A stretch of 64,000 nucleotides of DNA, from assembly GCF_025399195.1 (NCBI RefSeq), contig NW_026252131.1:1-64000 (forward strand). Direction: 5' to 3'. How positions within the stretch are numbered: position 1 is the first letter of the stretch; the number at the start of each line of letters is the position of its first letter. The DNA comes from Umbelopsis ramanniana AG (taxonomy: Eukaryota > Mucoromycota > Umbelopsidomycetes > Umbelopsidales > Umbelopsidaceae). This document shows positions 30,818 through 42,780 of this stretch, piece by piece. A program made the translations under genes and the position numbers. The notes under the pieces are model-generated. The model saw nothing but the letters and a program-made list of their open reading frames with translations, had not been told where the DNA came from and searched no databases.

Positions 30818-33558
30818 CTAGCTAACTTCCTTTGACAATCCAGCAATTTCGTCTGACGAAAGGATACGATCCTACAAACAACAATATTAGGGACACCTTT
30901 ACGACCATCACTCTAGCAAAAGAAAAATGTTCTTACGTAAACTTGGAATGCAGATATTCTTCCACTGAATCCTTTGCCAATGTAATCGAGCGGTGTAACT
31001 AGACCCATTGAAACAGTTCTCGACGTGCGTGGTATGAAGTAAGTGAAATTCGCTAGATACTTTCCATCAAGGTACAGTTTTGATCCAACAGGATAGGCAG
31101 CTGAAGTAATGGCAATATCGGCCTTCTTTACCAATGTGGTGTTAAACTGGATACTGTAGGTGTAGTTATCGTTGCTAATTGAGATCTCAGATTGCGAAAT
31201 CTTGATTGCTCCTTCATCTGAGGATAATATTGTACTAGGATGAGTAGAACTGATATCCAGTGTCATGAAAAGAGTGGAGTTGAATCCTTTCGTTCCAAGG
31301 TCAACCTTGACCACAGAAGATTTTCCACTGAATTCAAGCGCCTGTGCAAAGTGCTTGCCTACCCACTTTGCTCCTGAGATTTTTGCGTCATAACGATTAC
31401 CAGAAGCATCCTTTAGCACGTTTCCATGAGCTCCATCAAAAGTAAAGTTCAAGAGAGTGTCGCTCTTTGAAGAGATTTCTAGTTTTAGATTGACCGGACC
31501 TTGAGTGACCGTTTGCACGTTTGAGAAAAAGACTTTGGGGTCCGTAGTGTTCTGACTTCCGTTCCATAGAATCTCAGAAATGGCAGCCATAGTATCCCCT
31601 ACAATACTGTGAGTTTCCCATCGAGTTGTGGATGGCCCAAGATTATCTATTTTCGTAATCGTAGACGGAGCCATTAATATTGGTTCAACAGCGACGAATT
31701 TATACAAACCTAACATTTGACGTACCGAACCAGACTGCGAACATGCCTCCAAGAACATTGTCCAGTTGCTTTTGAGACTCAAGATTGTAGCCCGTGCCGA
31801 AAATGGGAGGACTATATTGGGCCAAGTACTGAACACTATCGATTTTGTCACCTCCGCCGCCACTCTGAGATGGAATCGATGAATGAATTGAGTTTGTTAT
31901 GTTGATGATAGATAGTCCGACAGTTTATACTACTGGCTTTACCTTTGGAACAATGTAAGAAGAAACTGGGCCACCATCGTTTACATTGATTATCTATATA
32001 GCGGCATTGTAAGTATATCTATTGAACACTAACAGCAAATACCTGGCTGTTGGCGTGCTTATAGCTAAATCATACCTTGTAACCATTGTTTGTCACATTT
32101 TTTGGATTATCTTCCCAGTTTGCCCTATCATTTGTGTTAGCCATTTGGATGACTATCTAAGCATAGTGTATAATAGAACTCACCAGTGACTGATTGTAAT
32201 GTTGGTATCGATGGATAAGGTCTGGTTCTTGTCAAATTCAATACCGGTTCCCCACACTTGTGGCTTCTTTCCATGCTTTTCCCAAATATATCTTGCAATG
32301 GTGTCTACATAATCGCGGAATTGAGCTGCTTGACTTGAAGGATACTCATCGGCACCAATATGAAGAGTCTTTGAGTCAAACCAAGGTGCAAATTCATCCC
32401 ACACTGACATCATAAAATCATATGTTTCGCTCTTGTTCAGATTCAGGTACGAATTATCAAGAACAGGATAAGAACCAATCTCAGGTTTGAATTGAACCTG
32501 TGGAATAATGTATCAAATCATTACTGTGTTAGGACAAAAAATGGCCAAAATTTCCAACACTTACGAATGCAAGTGAATGAGCTGGACTGTCGAACTCTGG
32601 GAGTATAGTCAATGCGTTTGCTTTGGCAACTTTTTGTATGGATTGGAACTGTTCCTTGGTGTACCATTCATTCTCTCCACGGGCCAATCCTGAAAGCTTG
32701 GGATTATTTGTCTTAAGCCGAAATCCGGCATATTTGGTTTTCCCTACAGCTTGAGCGTTAGCATTTATTCTTCCTCAGAACAGTAGTCCAATCGTCAACT
32801 TACAAGTAGGATCAGTAGCATTGGCTAGGAAATCATTATCGTTCAAATGAAGGTGAAAGGTATTGAGCTTGAACCAGCCCATAAACCGAGCATAGTCCTG
32901 AAGAAAAGATACTGGGAAGAATTTGCGAGCATCATCCAAGAAAAATCCTCGGATCTGATAAGTTGGCCAATCCTCAATACTGCCAACCGGTAAAGTTCGT
33001 TTATTTTTTGACTGGATCATGATTTGTAATAGAGACCGTGTGCCATAGTAGATTCCTCTGGAGGTTTTTCCGGATACGACGATAGAATTGCTGCTGATCT
33101 GAAGTATATGACGGTTCAATTCAAAGTTTTTTAACGCATTTAAATGTGCAACCAACATCCTTATATGAGAATTTTATCCTCACCTTCATAGTATATGCTT
33201 CGTCACTCGTTTGGTTCGCCTGGTGACCTAGTTGGAGGTATAAATCATCCGGAGCAGGAATACCAATTACCACCTTCAGCGATAGAGAGCTTAAAGCAAC
33301 GATATCTTCGGCAAGCATATTGGCTACCTGTTTCAAATCCGCCGGATTTTCCATTCTTGAATTTTTATCATTTTCTTGCTTGTAGTTACTTGATACTACA
33401 ATTCGTGCTCCTGACTTGAGAAGGAACTCCCCCTTTCCTCCAGTCCAGGATTTGAGAGAAGGCACTACGATAGGTTGAGTATTTGTTGATATTACTTGTC
33501 CAGCAAACGATACCTGCAGTATGGCCAACAGCCACACGTAGGATGTCAAAAACTTCAT
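30818..33558 (-). CDS. Secreted GH20 beta-N-acetylhexosaminidase
   Basis: Nine exons (33558-33184, 33098-32804, 32743-32565, 32497-32184, 32124-32076, 31993-31943, 31864-31726, 31646-30937, 30871-30818) encode 721 residues. A signal peptide (1-19, ending SFA) is followed by the GH20 N-terminal domain. The catalytic barrel has RGIYYGTRSLLQ, FLDDARKFFPV, LPEFDSPAHS and the catalytic pair Asp333-Glu334 in HIGADEY. The C-terminal 200 residues (from about 500) form a beta-rich, LamG/lectin-like extension (LLNFTFDG, AKWVGKHF, SRTVSMGLV) that probably binds polysaccharide. Expected role: release of N-acetylglucosamine from chitin oligomers or glycans outside the cell. It fits with the chitin synthase in the same window as part of wall turnover, though no co-regulation is visible. 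Confidence 0.94.
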
Positions 33559-34487
33559 ATTATGAGGTTCACAACAATCGGTTCTCCGAAACTGAAAGGA
33601 GACCCAGGGTCCTTTTATGCAGTGTGAAGCAGCATCTAATCTTTATTCGTGATTCCATTCCCAGGGCAATCAATACAATTTTATTACACTAACCTAGGTT
33701 GAAGAGTTGCAGTTAATCGTATATGGTATGGAAAGCAGAATGAAAAAACACAGGCAAGGTCAGCTCTTTCGCAGCTGGCGGAGTCTGCCTGGTCCAGACG
33801 CATGTACCCATTTCTTTGAGTTCTTTTTCTTATATTTATAGGTATCATCAAAGATGTATATGCTCTATCCTCTCTGTGCTAACAGGGCAATGGATGAGTA
33901 TATTTTGTTAAAGCCCGACGCAAGATCAGCAAAGTTTCGCCAAAGTCAGCAGCATTGTATCACAGAAACCTTGAAAACCATGGGCCGGCTATTTAAATGT
34001 CCGTAGCAAAAATTTGAAACCATAGCACCTTGGTGTGTTACTGGATTAAATAATATGAACATAACGAGCAATTGATGAGGTTGAAACGAAAACCACGGAA
34101 GAAATTATTCCGGAGTTGCCACGCTTTTGCGTTACAGCGGATGATTCATCAAGCTTTGCGTGAATCTCAAACCGTGCCTGCATCAGGTCTTAAACCTTAT
34201 TCTCGCTATGACCCATCTCACAATCGTAAAGTGGCCGAAGAGTATCCTCGAAAGCTCTCATTCGATTTGAGGATGAATTCTATAAGACAAATTCAATAAA
34301 AATGCCTCAAACCTTCGGAGAGGGAAGTAAGGAACACAAGTAATGATGATTCTGTACGACTGCTGAATTTTTTGTGCAGTCCTGGAAGTTATCGTTGCAT
34401 CGTACCCGCTTCCGGTGGGACAAAGCATTCTTTCTTCAAGTTTTGTTTCACCGCTCACTTCGTTTGCAATAGCATTCTCTTTGGAAT
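33559..34487. other. Divergent intergenic region, GH20 / FAD monooxygenase
   Basis: About 930 bases of shared upstream sequence. It holds a possible small plus-strand reading frame (34075-34299, listed separately). No strong TATA box is seen; the GH20 side is AT-rich with CCTTTTATG near 33611. Confidence 0.45.
34075..34299 (+). CDS. Possible small basic protein (unsupported)
   Basis: An uninterrupted 74-codon frame from ATG to TAA encodes a very basic peptide (MRLKRKPRKKLFRS at the start, many Arg/Lys throughout). Codon choice resembles neighbours and the frame is more protein-like than other intergenic frames. There is no recognisable domain and it could equally be an upstream leader of the monooxygenase gene or chance. 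Confidence 0.25.
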   Translation: MRLKRKPRKKLFRSCHAFALQRMIHQALRESQTVPASGLKPYSRYDPSHNRKVAEEYPRKLSFDLRMNSIRQIQ

Positions 34488-36825
34488 ATGGTTGCTAAAC
34501 AAGACTCCAATAGCCATGTTACTGTCCTTATCGTGGGTGCCGGACCCGCTGGAGCATTCCTCGCCAGCAATCTCGCAAGGCTGGGATTGCAGTTTCGACT
34601 CATAGGTAGGTAGTCTGGCCCTTCCTCAACATGTCAGTTGCCCATTACTAAATCACCCTTTAGATAAGCTTAAGGTTCACACTACTGGAAGAGCTATTGG
34701 TGTTGTGGCTCGCACTCTAGAAGTTCTTGAGCAAGTCATCGGTCCCGAGATTACACACAATCTGGTGAACAATGGTCATCAAGTGACAGAGCAAGGATTT
34801 TGGAGAAATGGCAAACTCACTAAGAAGACAGAAAGTTGGGATTGCGACTCACTTTATAATTATGTGAGTGTGTGGAAAAGCCAAATCTACTATTACGGTC
34901 ATGTTCTAGCCAACTAACATTTTTGGCAGTACTTAATTCATCCTCAATTAGGCATTGAGGATGCCCTTCAAAAGGACATTCAAAAGTTTGGTCAAGAGGT
35001 CGAATTTGGCGTTCGTTTGGTCGATGTGTCAGTGCCCACAGATCCTGAAGAACCCATCCTCTGTACATTGAAGCATGAAGAAACCGGAGAATTGGAATAC
35101 ATGACTTGCAAGTACCTGATAGGAGCTGACGGTGCGCACAGTTTTGTACGAAGATCCATGGGCATCACCACTCTTGGTGATACACCTAACATGGTTTGGG
35201 GCATTGTTGATGCTGTTGTGAAGACTGATTTTGAAGCAATTGATCAATCAAAGTAAGTGGTAGTTTATGGTATATCTGCAAGCTTCTAAAAACACTGACT
35301 AAGCGTTGTTTGAACAGTATTCTCTACACCGACAAAGGCACTGCAGTTGCCTTCCACTGGGGCAATGGAATTACCCGTTTAGCCATGGTAAGTTATTTCC
35401 CCGTGTGCATCTTTCGGCAATTGGCCTGTCTGATAAAAACCGTTCCTCATCACAAAATCGTTTTCCAGTACTTGGGTAGCCCGGAGCTTGCCAAGGATGT
35501 TGCCAACTACCGAGATATCAGAAACTATCTCAGTATAGATCAATTTATCGAAAAAATTTCTACTGCGTACTCTGATAGTGGATTTAACCTCGAGATAGGA
35601 GAGGTTAAATGGTTTAGCATCTTCAAGATTCAAGAAAAAATATCTGCTGACTGGTTCGCAGCGGATGGACGAGTTATCTTAGTAGGTGATGCTTGCCACA
35701 CACATTCTCCAGGAGGTGGCCTCGGTATGCAAGCAGGTATGACTTTTATTAAAACATGACAAGTGATCCAAGCGAACCATAACACTAACAATGACTGCTG
35801 TATGACACAATTAGGCATCATGGACTCCTTCAACTTGGCTTGGAAATTAAAACTTATGGAAAGCGGCCTCGCGGACAAATCCATTCTCAACACCTACATG
35901 CAAGAACGTAGAGAAGTTGCTGAACAGGTACGCATGCATACTCCATTTTTTCTTTTGATGCTCCTTCTCTTTAACTTTTTGCGTTTTCAATGTGCAGTTT
36001 ATTGAAACAAGTGCCAAAATTATTCGTGTCATGTCAAATATGACCCCGGCCAACACCTCACCTGGCCTAAACTCATCCTATGAGAAGGAACTGGCTCTAC
36101 TTTACAAACGAAATGGTGCCAATATCACTGTTGGCCCATCATACAATGCTAACGAACTCTGCTGGGATGGAAGCGGTGCGATCGAAAGAAACTACGCCTT
36201 TTGGAAATCAGCTACTACGGTTCGTCCTGGTCAACGTGCTCCCGATGTGTTTGACGTGCGTCAATACAACCTTAAGAGCCAAAAGAAATCTGACCCACTA
36301 CGCTTGTTCACCATCACAAAATACCCCGGCATCTTTAATATTATGGTTTTCACAAACGACTTAAATGATGAGGTTCAATATAACCTATCAAGCTGGTCTG
36401 CTCATTTGGAGGAATCAGATGCTTTTTATACCAAGTACAAATACAAGCGAGGCGACTTGTTTGCCTTCCATACTGTGACTACCGCTGACGTTTCTGTCAT
36501 CGAAAACACCAGCGACCAAGTCAATCGATTTTTGAGCACTCATTCTACCGTTATTCTCGACCGTGAAAACCAAGATGACTCGAGTACTGGTGGACAGGCA
36601 ATGTACGGAAGTACCTTCTTGACGGCTGCTGAACAGAGGGAACAAACTGCTCATGCCAAGTACGGCATTCCCAGCGACGAGAGTGGTGTCATTGTTGTCC
36701 TCAGACCTGACGGATACATTGCCTGTGTTGTTTGTCTTGAAGACTGGGCTCATCTTGACGAGTACTTTGATGGAATTTTGGGAGGCAACCCGTTTGCCTC
36801 TGCAAATGAAGACCCCCTTTATTAA
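34488..36825 (+). CDS. FAD-dependent aromatic monooxygenase (phenol 2-monooxygenase-like)
   Basis: Seven exons (34488-34605, 34664-34863, 34930-35252, 35318-35387, 35469-35736, 35815-35927, 35998-36825) encode 639 residues. The N-terminus carries the dinucleotide-binding GAGPAG (17-22). The second FAD motif, GADGAHSFVRRSMG (about 190-203), and the third, GDACHTHSPGGGLGMQAG (310-327), are intact. The C-terminal 200 residues resemble the thioredoxin-like dimerisation domain of phenol hydroxylase, ending with a conserved VVVLRPDGYIACV. Such enzymes use NADPH and oxygen to hydroxylate phenols, feeding catechol breakdown or secondary metabolism. No other aromatic-degradation gene is adjacent, so the substrate is open. 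The ATG chosen gives the FAD motif at the usual distance. Confidence 0.93.
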
Positions 36826-39800
36826 TTATCACACACCTCCTCTAGACCTGCTGGGATGATCACTGATGGAATTTAACGAAGGATCACTGTTGTATCCTAG
36901 TTCTGTGAGTGATCATCCTCAAGGCCGGTCAAAAAGTCATAGATACCGTTTTGAGACATGCATTTTGCTCTTATAATAAATATTCTCCATAAAAAAACTG
37001 TCAATGAAATGTCGAAAAGTATTGAACCTCACCTTTCCCCTTGCCAATGCATGCTCACCGTTGGTCTGTACCTCTCTCTCTCAAAGCGCACTACGTATCA
37101 ATAGCTTTCGGTATTGACTTCTTAGTCCAACGCACTCCATGTCCTTATTCATCGCTTCTCTAAACTAGCAAGCATGAATATTCCAGTAGCATGTAGAGGT
37201 CGAGCGTTGAAATCTCATCTAGCTGCTATATAAGTCACAAGTCGTTGAAAAAAATCACAGCAAAGTGTTTAGACCTTGCCAATCATGTTTGCTTTACCGA
37301 AGAATCAAAAGCTTTAGTCTCACGCGCATACCTGGTCCATATGTCTCTTGCCGTTTCGTTTATAAACCACTTTCAGTAATACTTTTTATAATGAAACAGC
37401 CACTCATTCATCACGACGAACAGTCCAGTTGAAGAAAGTGCCGCAGTGTGTCAAACTCACCATAGACAGGCTCTCGGTGGATGTCATCTTAGGAGACTGC
37501 AGTGGATAGAAACTGCCATAGTGTTGTTGACATTTAAAAGCAGAGGTCCATCTGGGCCAATATTATGCTAAGAAGTATCCCTTTCTATAGGTTGCTTGAT
37601 CAGGAAGGTTTGAAGTGGGAATATAGTAAACATTGGCTACCAATGTGATAATAAACCTGATCCAGAAGTTGACTACCATGCGTTCTTTAATCATCTTCAA
37701 AAAAGGCAGCGATACAGTCCCATTAAGCCTGTTAAATTGAAGAATTGTAGTAAATATTTGCTTGGGTGGCAAGGCTCATACAACGAAGTCAAAGCACACC
37801 ATTCGAATGAAAATCTCTCTGCTAACACCTGAAGCAAATCTTTACGTGTTCTTCTTTTTGATCTTTTCCTCCACCAGCCTCGACTTTTTCCGTGATATTC
37901 TTTCATGTTACATCCTGCTACTATCACTTAATTGAGCAGAACGAAAAGAAGTTAGCCAACTAAAATGTTTGCCACAAACAAAATAAGCTTTCTCATAATC
38001 GACACGTGTACCTTACTCCAGTGCGGGGACCTTATTGCGATTATACTGGCTACCATACACACGAAGAAACTCAAATTTGAAATAGTAATTCTGACTATCG
38101 TTATCAAAGAGCTGAAAGGACAAGAGCTTTTTGTGCAAGATGAATCCTTTGTAATTCGCACCTGCATTTGTACTAATATGAAGTAGTATAACAGGACAGA
38201 CCTCAAAAAGCTAGATGCATATCTCTCTTCGGCAAACCAACCCACATTACAAAACGTGCACAACACCACTTGCTAAACAAGCTACCGTAATTATTTCCTT
38301 CCTGGAAAAATGCCGTGCAAAGAAATAGAACTTACGTTACCAAGGCAAATTTGAAACAAAACACTATCCTACACAGGTCCGTCACCTCTTCTTAGCACAT
38401 ACTTTTCTCAATTAAATGACACATAAACACTAATGATCTGTTCTGCTAGGTTGCCAACGACTTGCTCTTAGACTGCTTACTGTGCGTATCGCTTTTTCTT
38501 CATGGAATCAGTCATTCAAGCTTGGTGTTAATCTTTATATATGTCCTCTGAAATGCTAGGTACTATCACGAAAGTATGACGATAATGCCACCTTAATTTC
38601 TCATGATTGGGAGCTCTGCTGCAAAGCCAATGTAGTTAAAATAAACTATATCAAACCAGACGGATCACCATAAATGGCGTGGGTTGTTGCATGCTTGCCA
38701 AGTTGATCTAAAATTTCTCTTACTTCCTACCCGATCATTGACACGAAAAAATGTGCTATCAGATGCTGAAAAACAAAAGCTAATATACGGGCCAATGATT
38801 GACTGCAATCTTGGTGTTAGAAACATGTACTGGATGTAATGACAGTACTCATGCTTGCCTCAAATGTGATGCATTCAATATGCAGGGTATTAAGGGGCAG
38901 CGGAGCAGCTTGTATTTAGCGATCTAAACATCTCTTCAACCATCATGTCGTGAGCCATCCTGGCAATTGTATATAAAGTTTTTGTTTTCCACCTTTAATA
39001 CTGTTCATTCCTTGAGTATTCACAACAACCTATCGGTATGTTAAATTAGTAATAAATACTTGCTTAACATCATACTCGAGCCACTAAAAACGACCATCAC
39101 GATGACTTATGCTGGCTTTTACTGGTTGTTTATTCTTAGGCAATTGACAGTCTATGCTGTATGACTTTTCAAATGTTAGCCAACATTTGATGTCTCAATC
39201 CGACCACCCTCAATTAGAGTAAATTGAATCTATAATGGGAGTCTGATAAACATCCATCATTTTCGGACATGTAAATAAAATTGGCGATCCCTTTCGGCAA
39301 TCCTCCCCATTACCTCAAGAATGCGAAGGTCTCTTGCTAACATCTCATATATTCTGTAAAATAATATTTTTTCTTGCAGATGGGGCGCTGACCAAATTGG
39401 AAGATGCTATACATCTTGTGGTGAGGTAGTGTAAGTGTTGCCGCCAAGTACTGCTGGTGCCATTAAATATGTCAATATCTGCTCGGGTTTAACATATGCC
39501 GCACTGCTATAGTAAACCCATTGAAACATCACCTGCACTTTCTACACTTTCTTTCTCGTCCTTGGTATAGCTCTGTTTGATATAATGTCAATGTAAGTGT
39601 ACAACTGCATCCGACATTTATCTGGAACTATGTTAAAAATTTCTTCCCCTAATACAAGCCGATAGGGTCCTATATAATCACAGCAGGCCCGCCAGGACTC
39701 CATCTGAGCGATTTAATTTCTCGCTTTATTCTCTCTCTTTTTGAATTTTACATTTTCTTTGTAACTTTAGAATTGCGCTGATTGTACGAGACGGAACCTT

Positions 39801-40514
39801 TGTGATGGATTATTCGGGACTGACGATCATTGCTAGAGGAATATCGGATATACAAAGAAACTAGTTAGCCTTGTCTTCGAAGTCTTTATTCACACTTGCC
39901 TTAATGCAATTTGCAATTAAACTTAATCTATCACGGGTACAAAAGTTGCATTATAAAACTGAAAAACTGCATCCCTACCAACAGGAGTAGTGTACCCTGA
40001 TCCCCTCGACATTTTCTACTTTCACGAGCGATGAAGTCTGTCACCTATGGGCGATGTCAAATAGAGATATTAGATCAATTTATAAAAAGTTGATCTTAGC
40101 GAAAAAAAATGATGGCTCACTTACTAGTGTATCAAAACATCCTCTTCCACACTTCTCAAAACATTAGTAACGGTAAGAGGAGACTATTTACATACGTTTA
40201 TGGAATTGATAGTCATGAGATCTTAACCAAGCTTAGGAGTCTCCTGTGCCTAGGTTTTGACCAGGTCATGAAAAATAATGCAGTTTACTAACTGATGTGA
40301 ATAATAGGGTTCAAGCCACACCTTGGATGGAAGAGTGCCCATGCTTGAAATGAGCAAATTAAACTTGTTTGCGGGGTGGGTGAGGCGTTTAACCCTTTTT
40401 TCGGAATAACCTTGAAAATTCATTTATACAAATCGATAATGTATCAATGGAAGCATTTAGACGTATTTAAAGAATAAGTAAATTTTTTAAAATTACTTGT
40501 AATCAAACGCCATA
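36826..40514. other. Gene-poor AT-rich intergenic region
   Basis: About 3.7 kb with no convincing gene on either strand. Frames are short and broken, and TA-rich stretches dominate. Short islands near 37021-37170 and 39380-39500 are less AT-rich; the second follows an acceptor-like TTTTTTCTTGCAG but stays open for only about 15 codons. The last 100 bases contain TATTTAAA (around 40466), a possible core promoter for the next gene. It may hold decayed repeats or non-coding transcripts; I see nothing definite. Confidence 0.55.
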
Positions 40515-42151
40515 ATGTTACAGATTACTTCAATTGTGTTGGCTCTGTGCCTGCTTCAGTATGCTGAAGCAGGCAAATTTATAACGGTACCATTCAGAAA
40601 CTGTACCGTAACCTCGCCTCAGTCATTTAGAGAGCGACTTGAAGAAGACCGCAATGCTTTATCCTGTGTAGCTGTAACACCGTTATCAAAATTAAATAGT
40701 GGACTTCCTTTCTGTGAATGTACCTACGATGGAGAAGGTACAATCACCAAGGTAACAAAATGAAAAGAAAAAGTGAAATATATCGTGACCCTCTATCAAA
40801 GCACTAATGATTGGACCATACTTTTCATTCTATTTATCAATAGCTTTTAGAATTCAATGCAATTGTCTTTGGTGATTTCACCACGTTTGGCGGTCAAGAT
40901 ATTCTGGGCAGATTAGCTGTACAAGGAAACTTCAATGCTCCCAATTACGTCGTGAATGCAAATACCCAGCCAACGTGCTATGGAGAGAACACAGTACCTT
41001 GGGACGAGCTGGCTCTGGCCGTAGGTGGCGACATTCTTTCTATTGACACAGATGTTCATGGCCACTGGTGGACTGGAGGCAGTGGCGCGGGACTTCAGCT
41101 TAACGAAGGATGCGATTCGCCTGCGAATGTCGACACACCGTTCCCTTTCGATGCCGTTCGCAGCGACGTGCTTACCCTGAGTCAGAAAATGGCTACGCAA
41201 GTACCCGATCTCCTTTTGCAGGAAGATGGCGACCTAACCTACTACGAGGATTTATCAACCAATTGTTATCACGTCATGACCCTAACGCCCTGTCAGCTAA
41301 ACCCCCTGATTTGTCTTCTTCTTGCCCAACATTCAAGTCCGAAAGCCATTTTGCTCGGCATAGGAAATTGGAATGGTCCCAGTGACCCATATCCAACGGA
41401 TGGAAAGACTGTGATTATCAATGTGCCAGTCTATGACGGAACTACCTACGAGATTAGTACCAATCAACCCAGTCAAGGAGCTAATTCATGCAAAATTATT
41501 TGGAACTTCTATCCGGTTGATGCAACCGGCGCTTACCTTTCTACAGGAAGCTTTACTATTATTAGACACACTGGATCTCCATTTACAGGAGTAGTCATTG
41601 CACCATTGGGAGATATCATTGATGGCTCTTCAAGTGTCTTTGAGGGCAGATTCTACGCAAAATCGTATATGTGGGAGCACCTCAATGGTGTCGAAATCCA
41701 CGATACCCCGCCATGCGATAATTACCACTTTTGCTTACCTGATGTACAGTCAACATCGGCTACAGGTAGACCGACTAATGTTGTTCCTAACGTTGTCAGC
41801 TCGACTGTTCAGCCTTCAATTACTACCGTTAGCAGCAGCATTCAAACTCTGACTGCTTCTGTGCCATTTAGCTCCGGCAGTATAAGTTTTGATTCAAGTG
41901 AAGGCGTTGTCAGATCCACAACGACTGCACCTGCTCCCGTGACAACCAACGATGCCAACAATCACCATACCCACACTGATAACGACAATGACTACCATCA
42001 TGACTGGCATCATAAGGACAAGGATGATGATAAAGACTGGCACAAAAAGGATGACGACAAGGACTGGCACAAGAAGGATGGTGACAAGGATCACGACAAG
42101 GGCTATTACAAGGAAGGGCACCATAAGGACTATTATGGTGGAAAATATTGA
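40515..42151 (+). CDS. Secreted choice-of-anchor-A domain protein with His/Asp/Lys tail
   Basis: Exons 40515-40751 and 40844-42151 encode 514 residues. The signal peptide is about 1-19 (ends AEA). The region from residue 84, AIVFGDFTTFGGQDILGRLAVQGNF, is the start of a choice-of-anchor-A domain, which continues past WDELALAVGGDI to LNGVEIHDTPP (about 410). A Ser/Thr-rich stretch (about 355-445, probably O-glycosylated) follows. The last 67 residues (448-514) consist almost only of His, Asp, Lys, Tyr and Trp, with the tandem unit DKDWHKKD. There is no C-terminal hydrophobic segment, so a GPI anchor is unlikely. The domain occurs in bacterial and fungal surface proteins; its function is unknown. 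The charged His-rich tail could bind metal or wall polymers. Confidence 0.85.
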
Positions 42152-42780
42152 GAGGCGGTTGAAAAAGGTCTCTTTTGCAATTTATAGAATGATAAAAAGT
42201 CCTGTCATAGAGTTTTAGTTCATTCTAAACCAGTAATTAAAGCAAATAAACGCTTTGCTACAGTAGCTGCACTTACAGTATGCAATGTATTCGCGGGGGT
42301 CAACGATATCTCTGTCATTGAGAGTATGTTTCCCTTGCACAGACAGTACCTTACTCTTTCCCTGGCAAACCAATTCACCCCAAAAAATGGTCGACGATGG
42401 CAAACCCCAATATATCAAAGATTCAATTGCTTTTATAATTGCACAGCTTACATCGCAGAACACTCACAGTGAACAGCAGAGTCTGTATATTTGATAAATG
42501 GAAAAAGAAAATCAGATATATAACGAGGATGATATTACAACGTATAGGGAGAAAGATGACAAGCTGAAGGACAAATTACAAAGGATGCAGTAGCAGCAGC
42601 AAATCGAGATTAGCAAGGTTTGGCTGGGGGGAAACGAGGGCGAGGTTTACAGTGTGAAAATGAGATAATGGAGATGAACCGATTTCAGCAGCAGTGGTGA
42701 AATACAAAGAAGAAGAAAAAAAAATGAGGTACTAAATGGAATTGTCGAGATTCAGCAAACAAAGTTACGATGTATGCTGT
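42152..42780. other. Convergent intergenic region
   Basis: About 630 bases between the 3' ends of the choice-of-anchor-A and chitin synthase genes. It contains a short GCAGTAGCAGCAGC run (around 42587) and polyadenine stretches; no gene seen. Confidence 0.5.
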
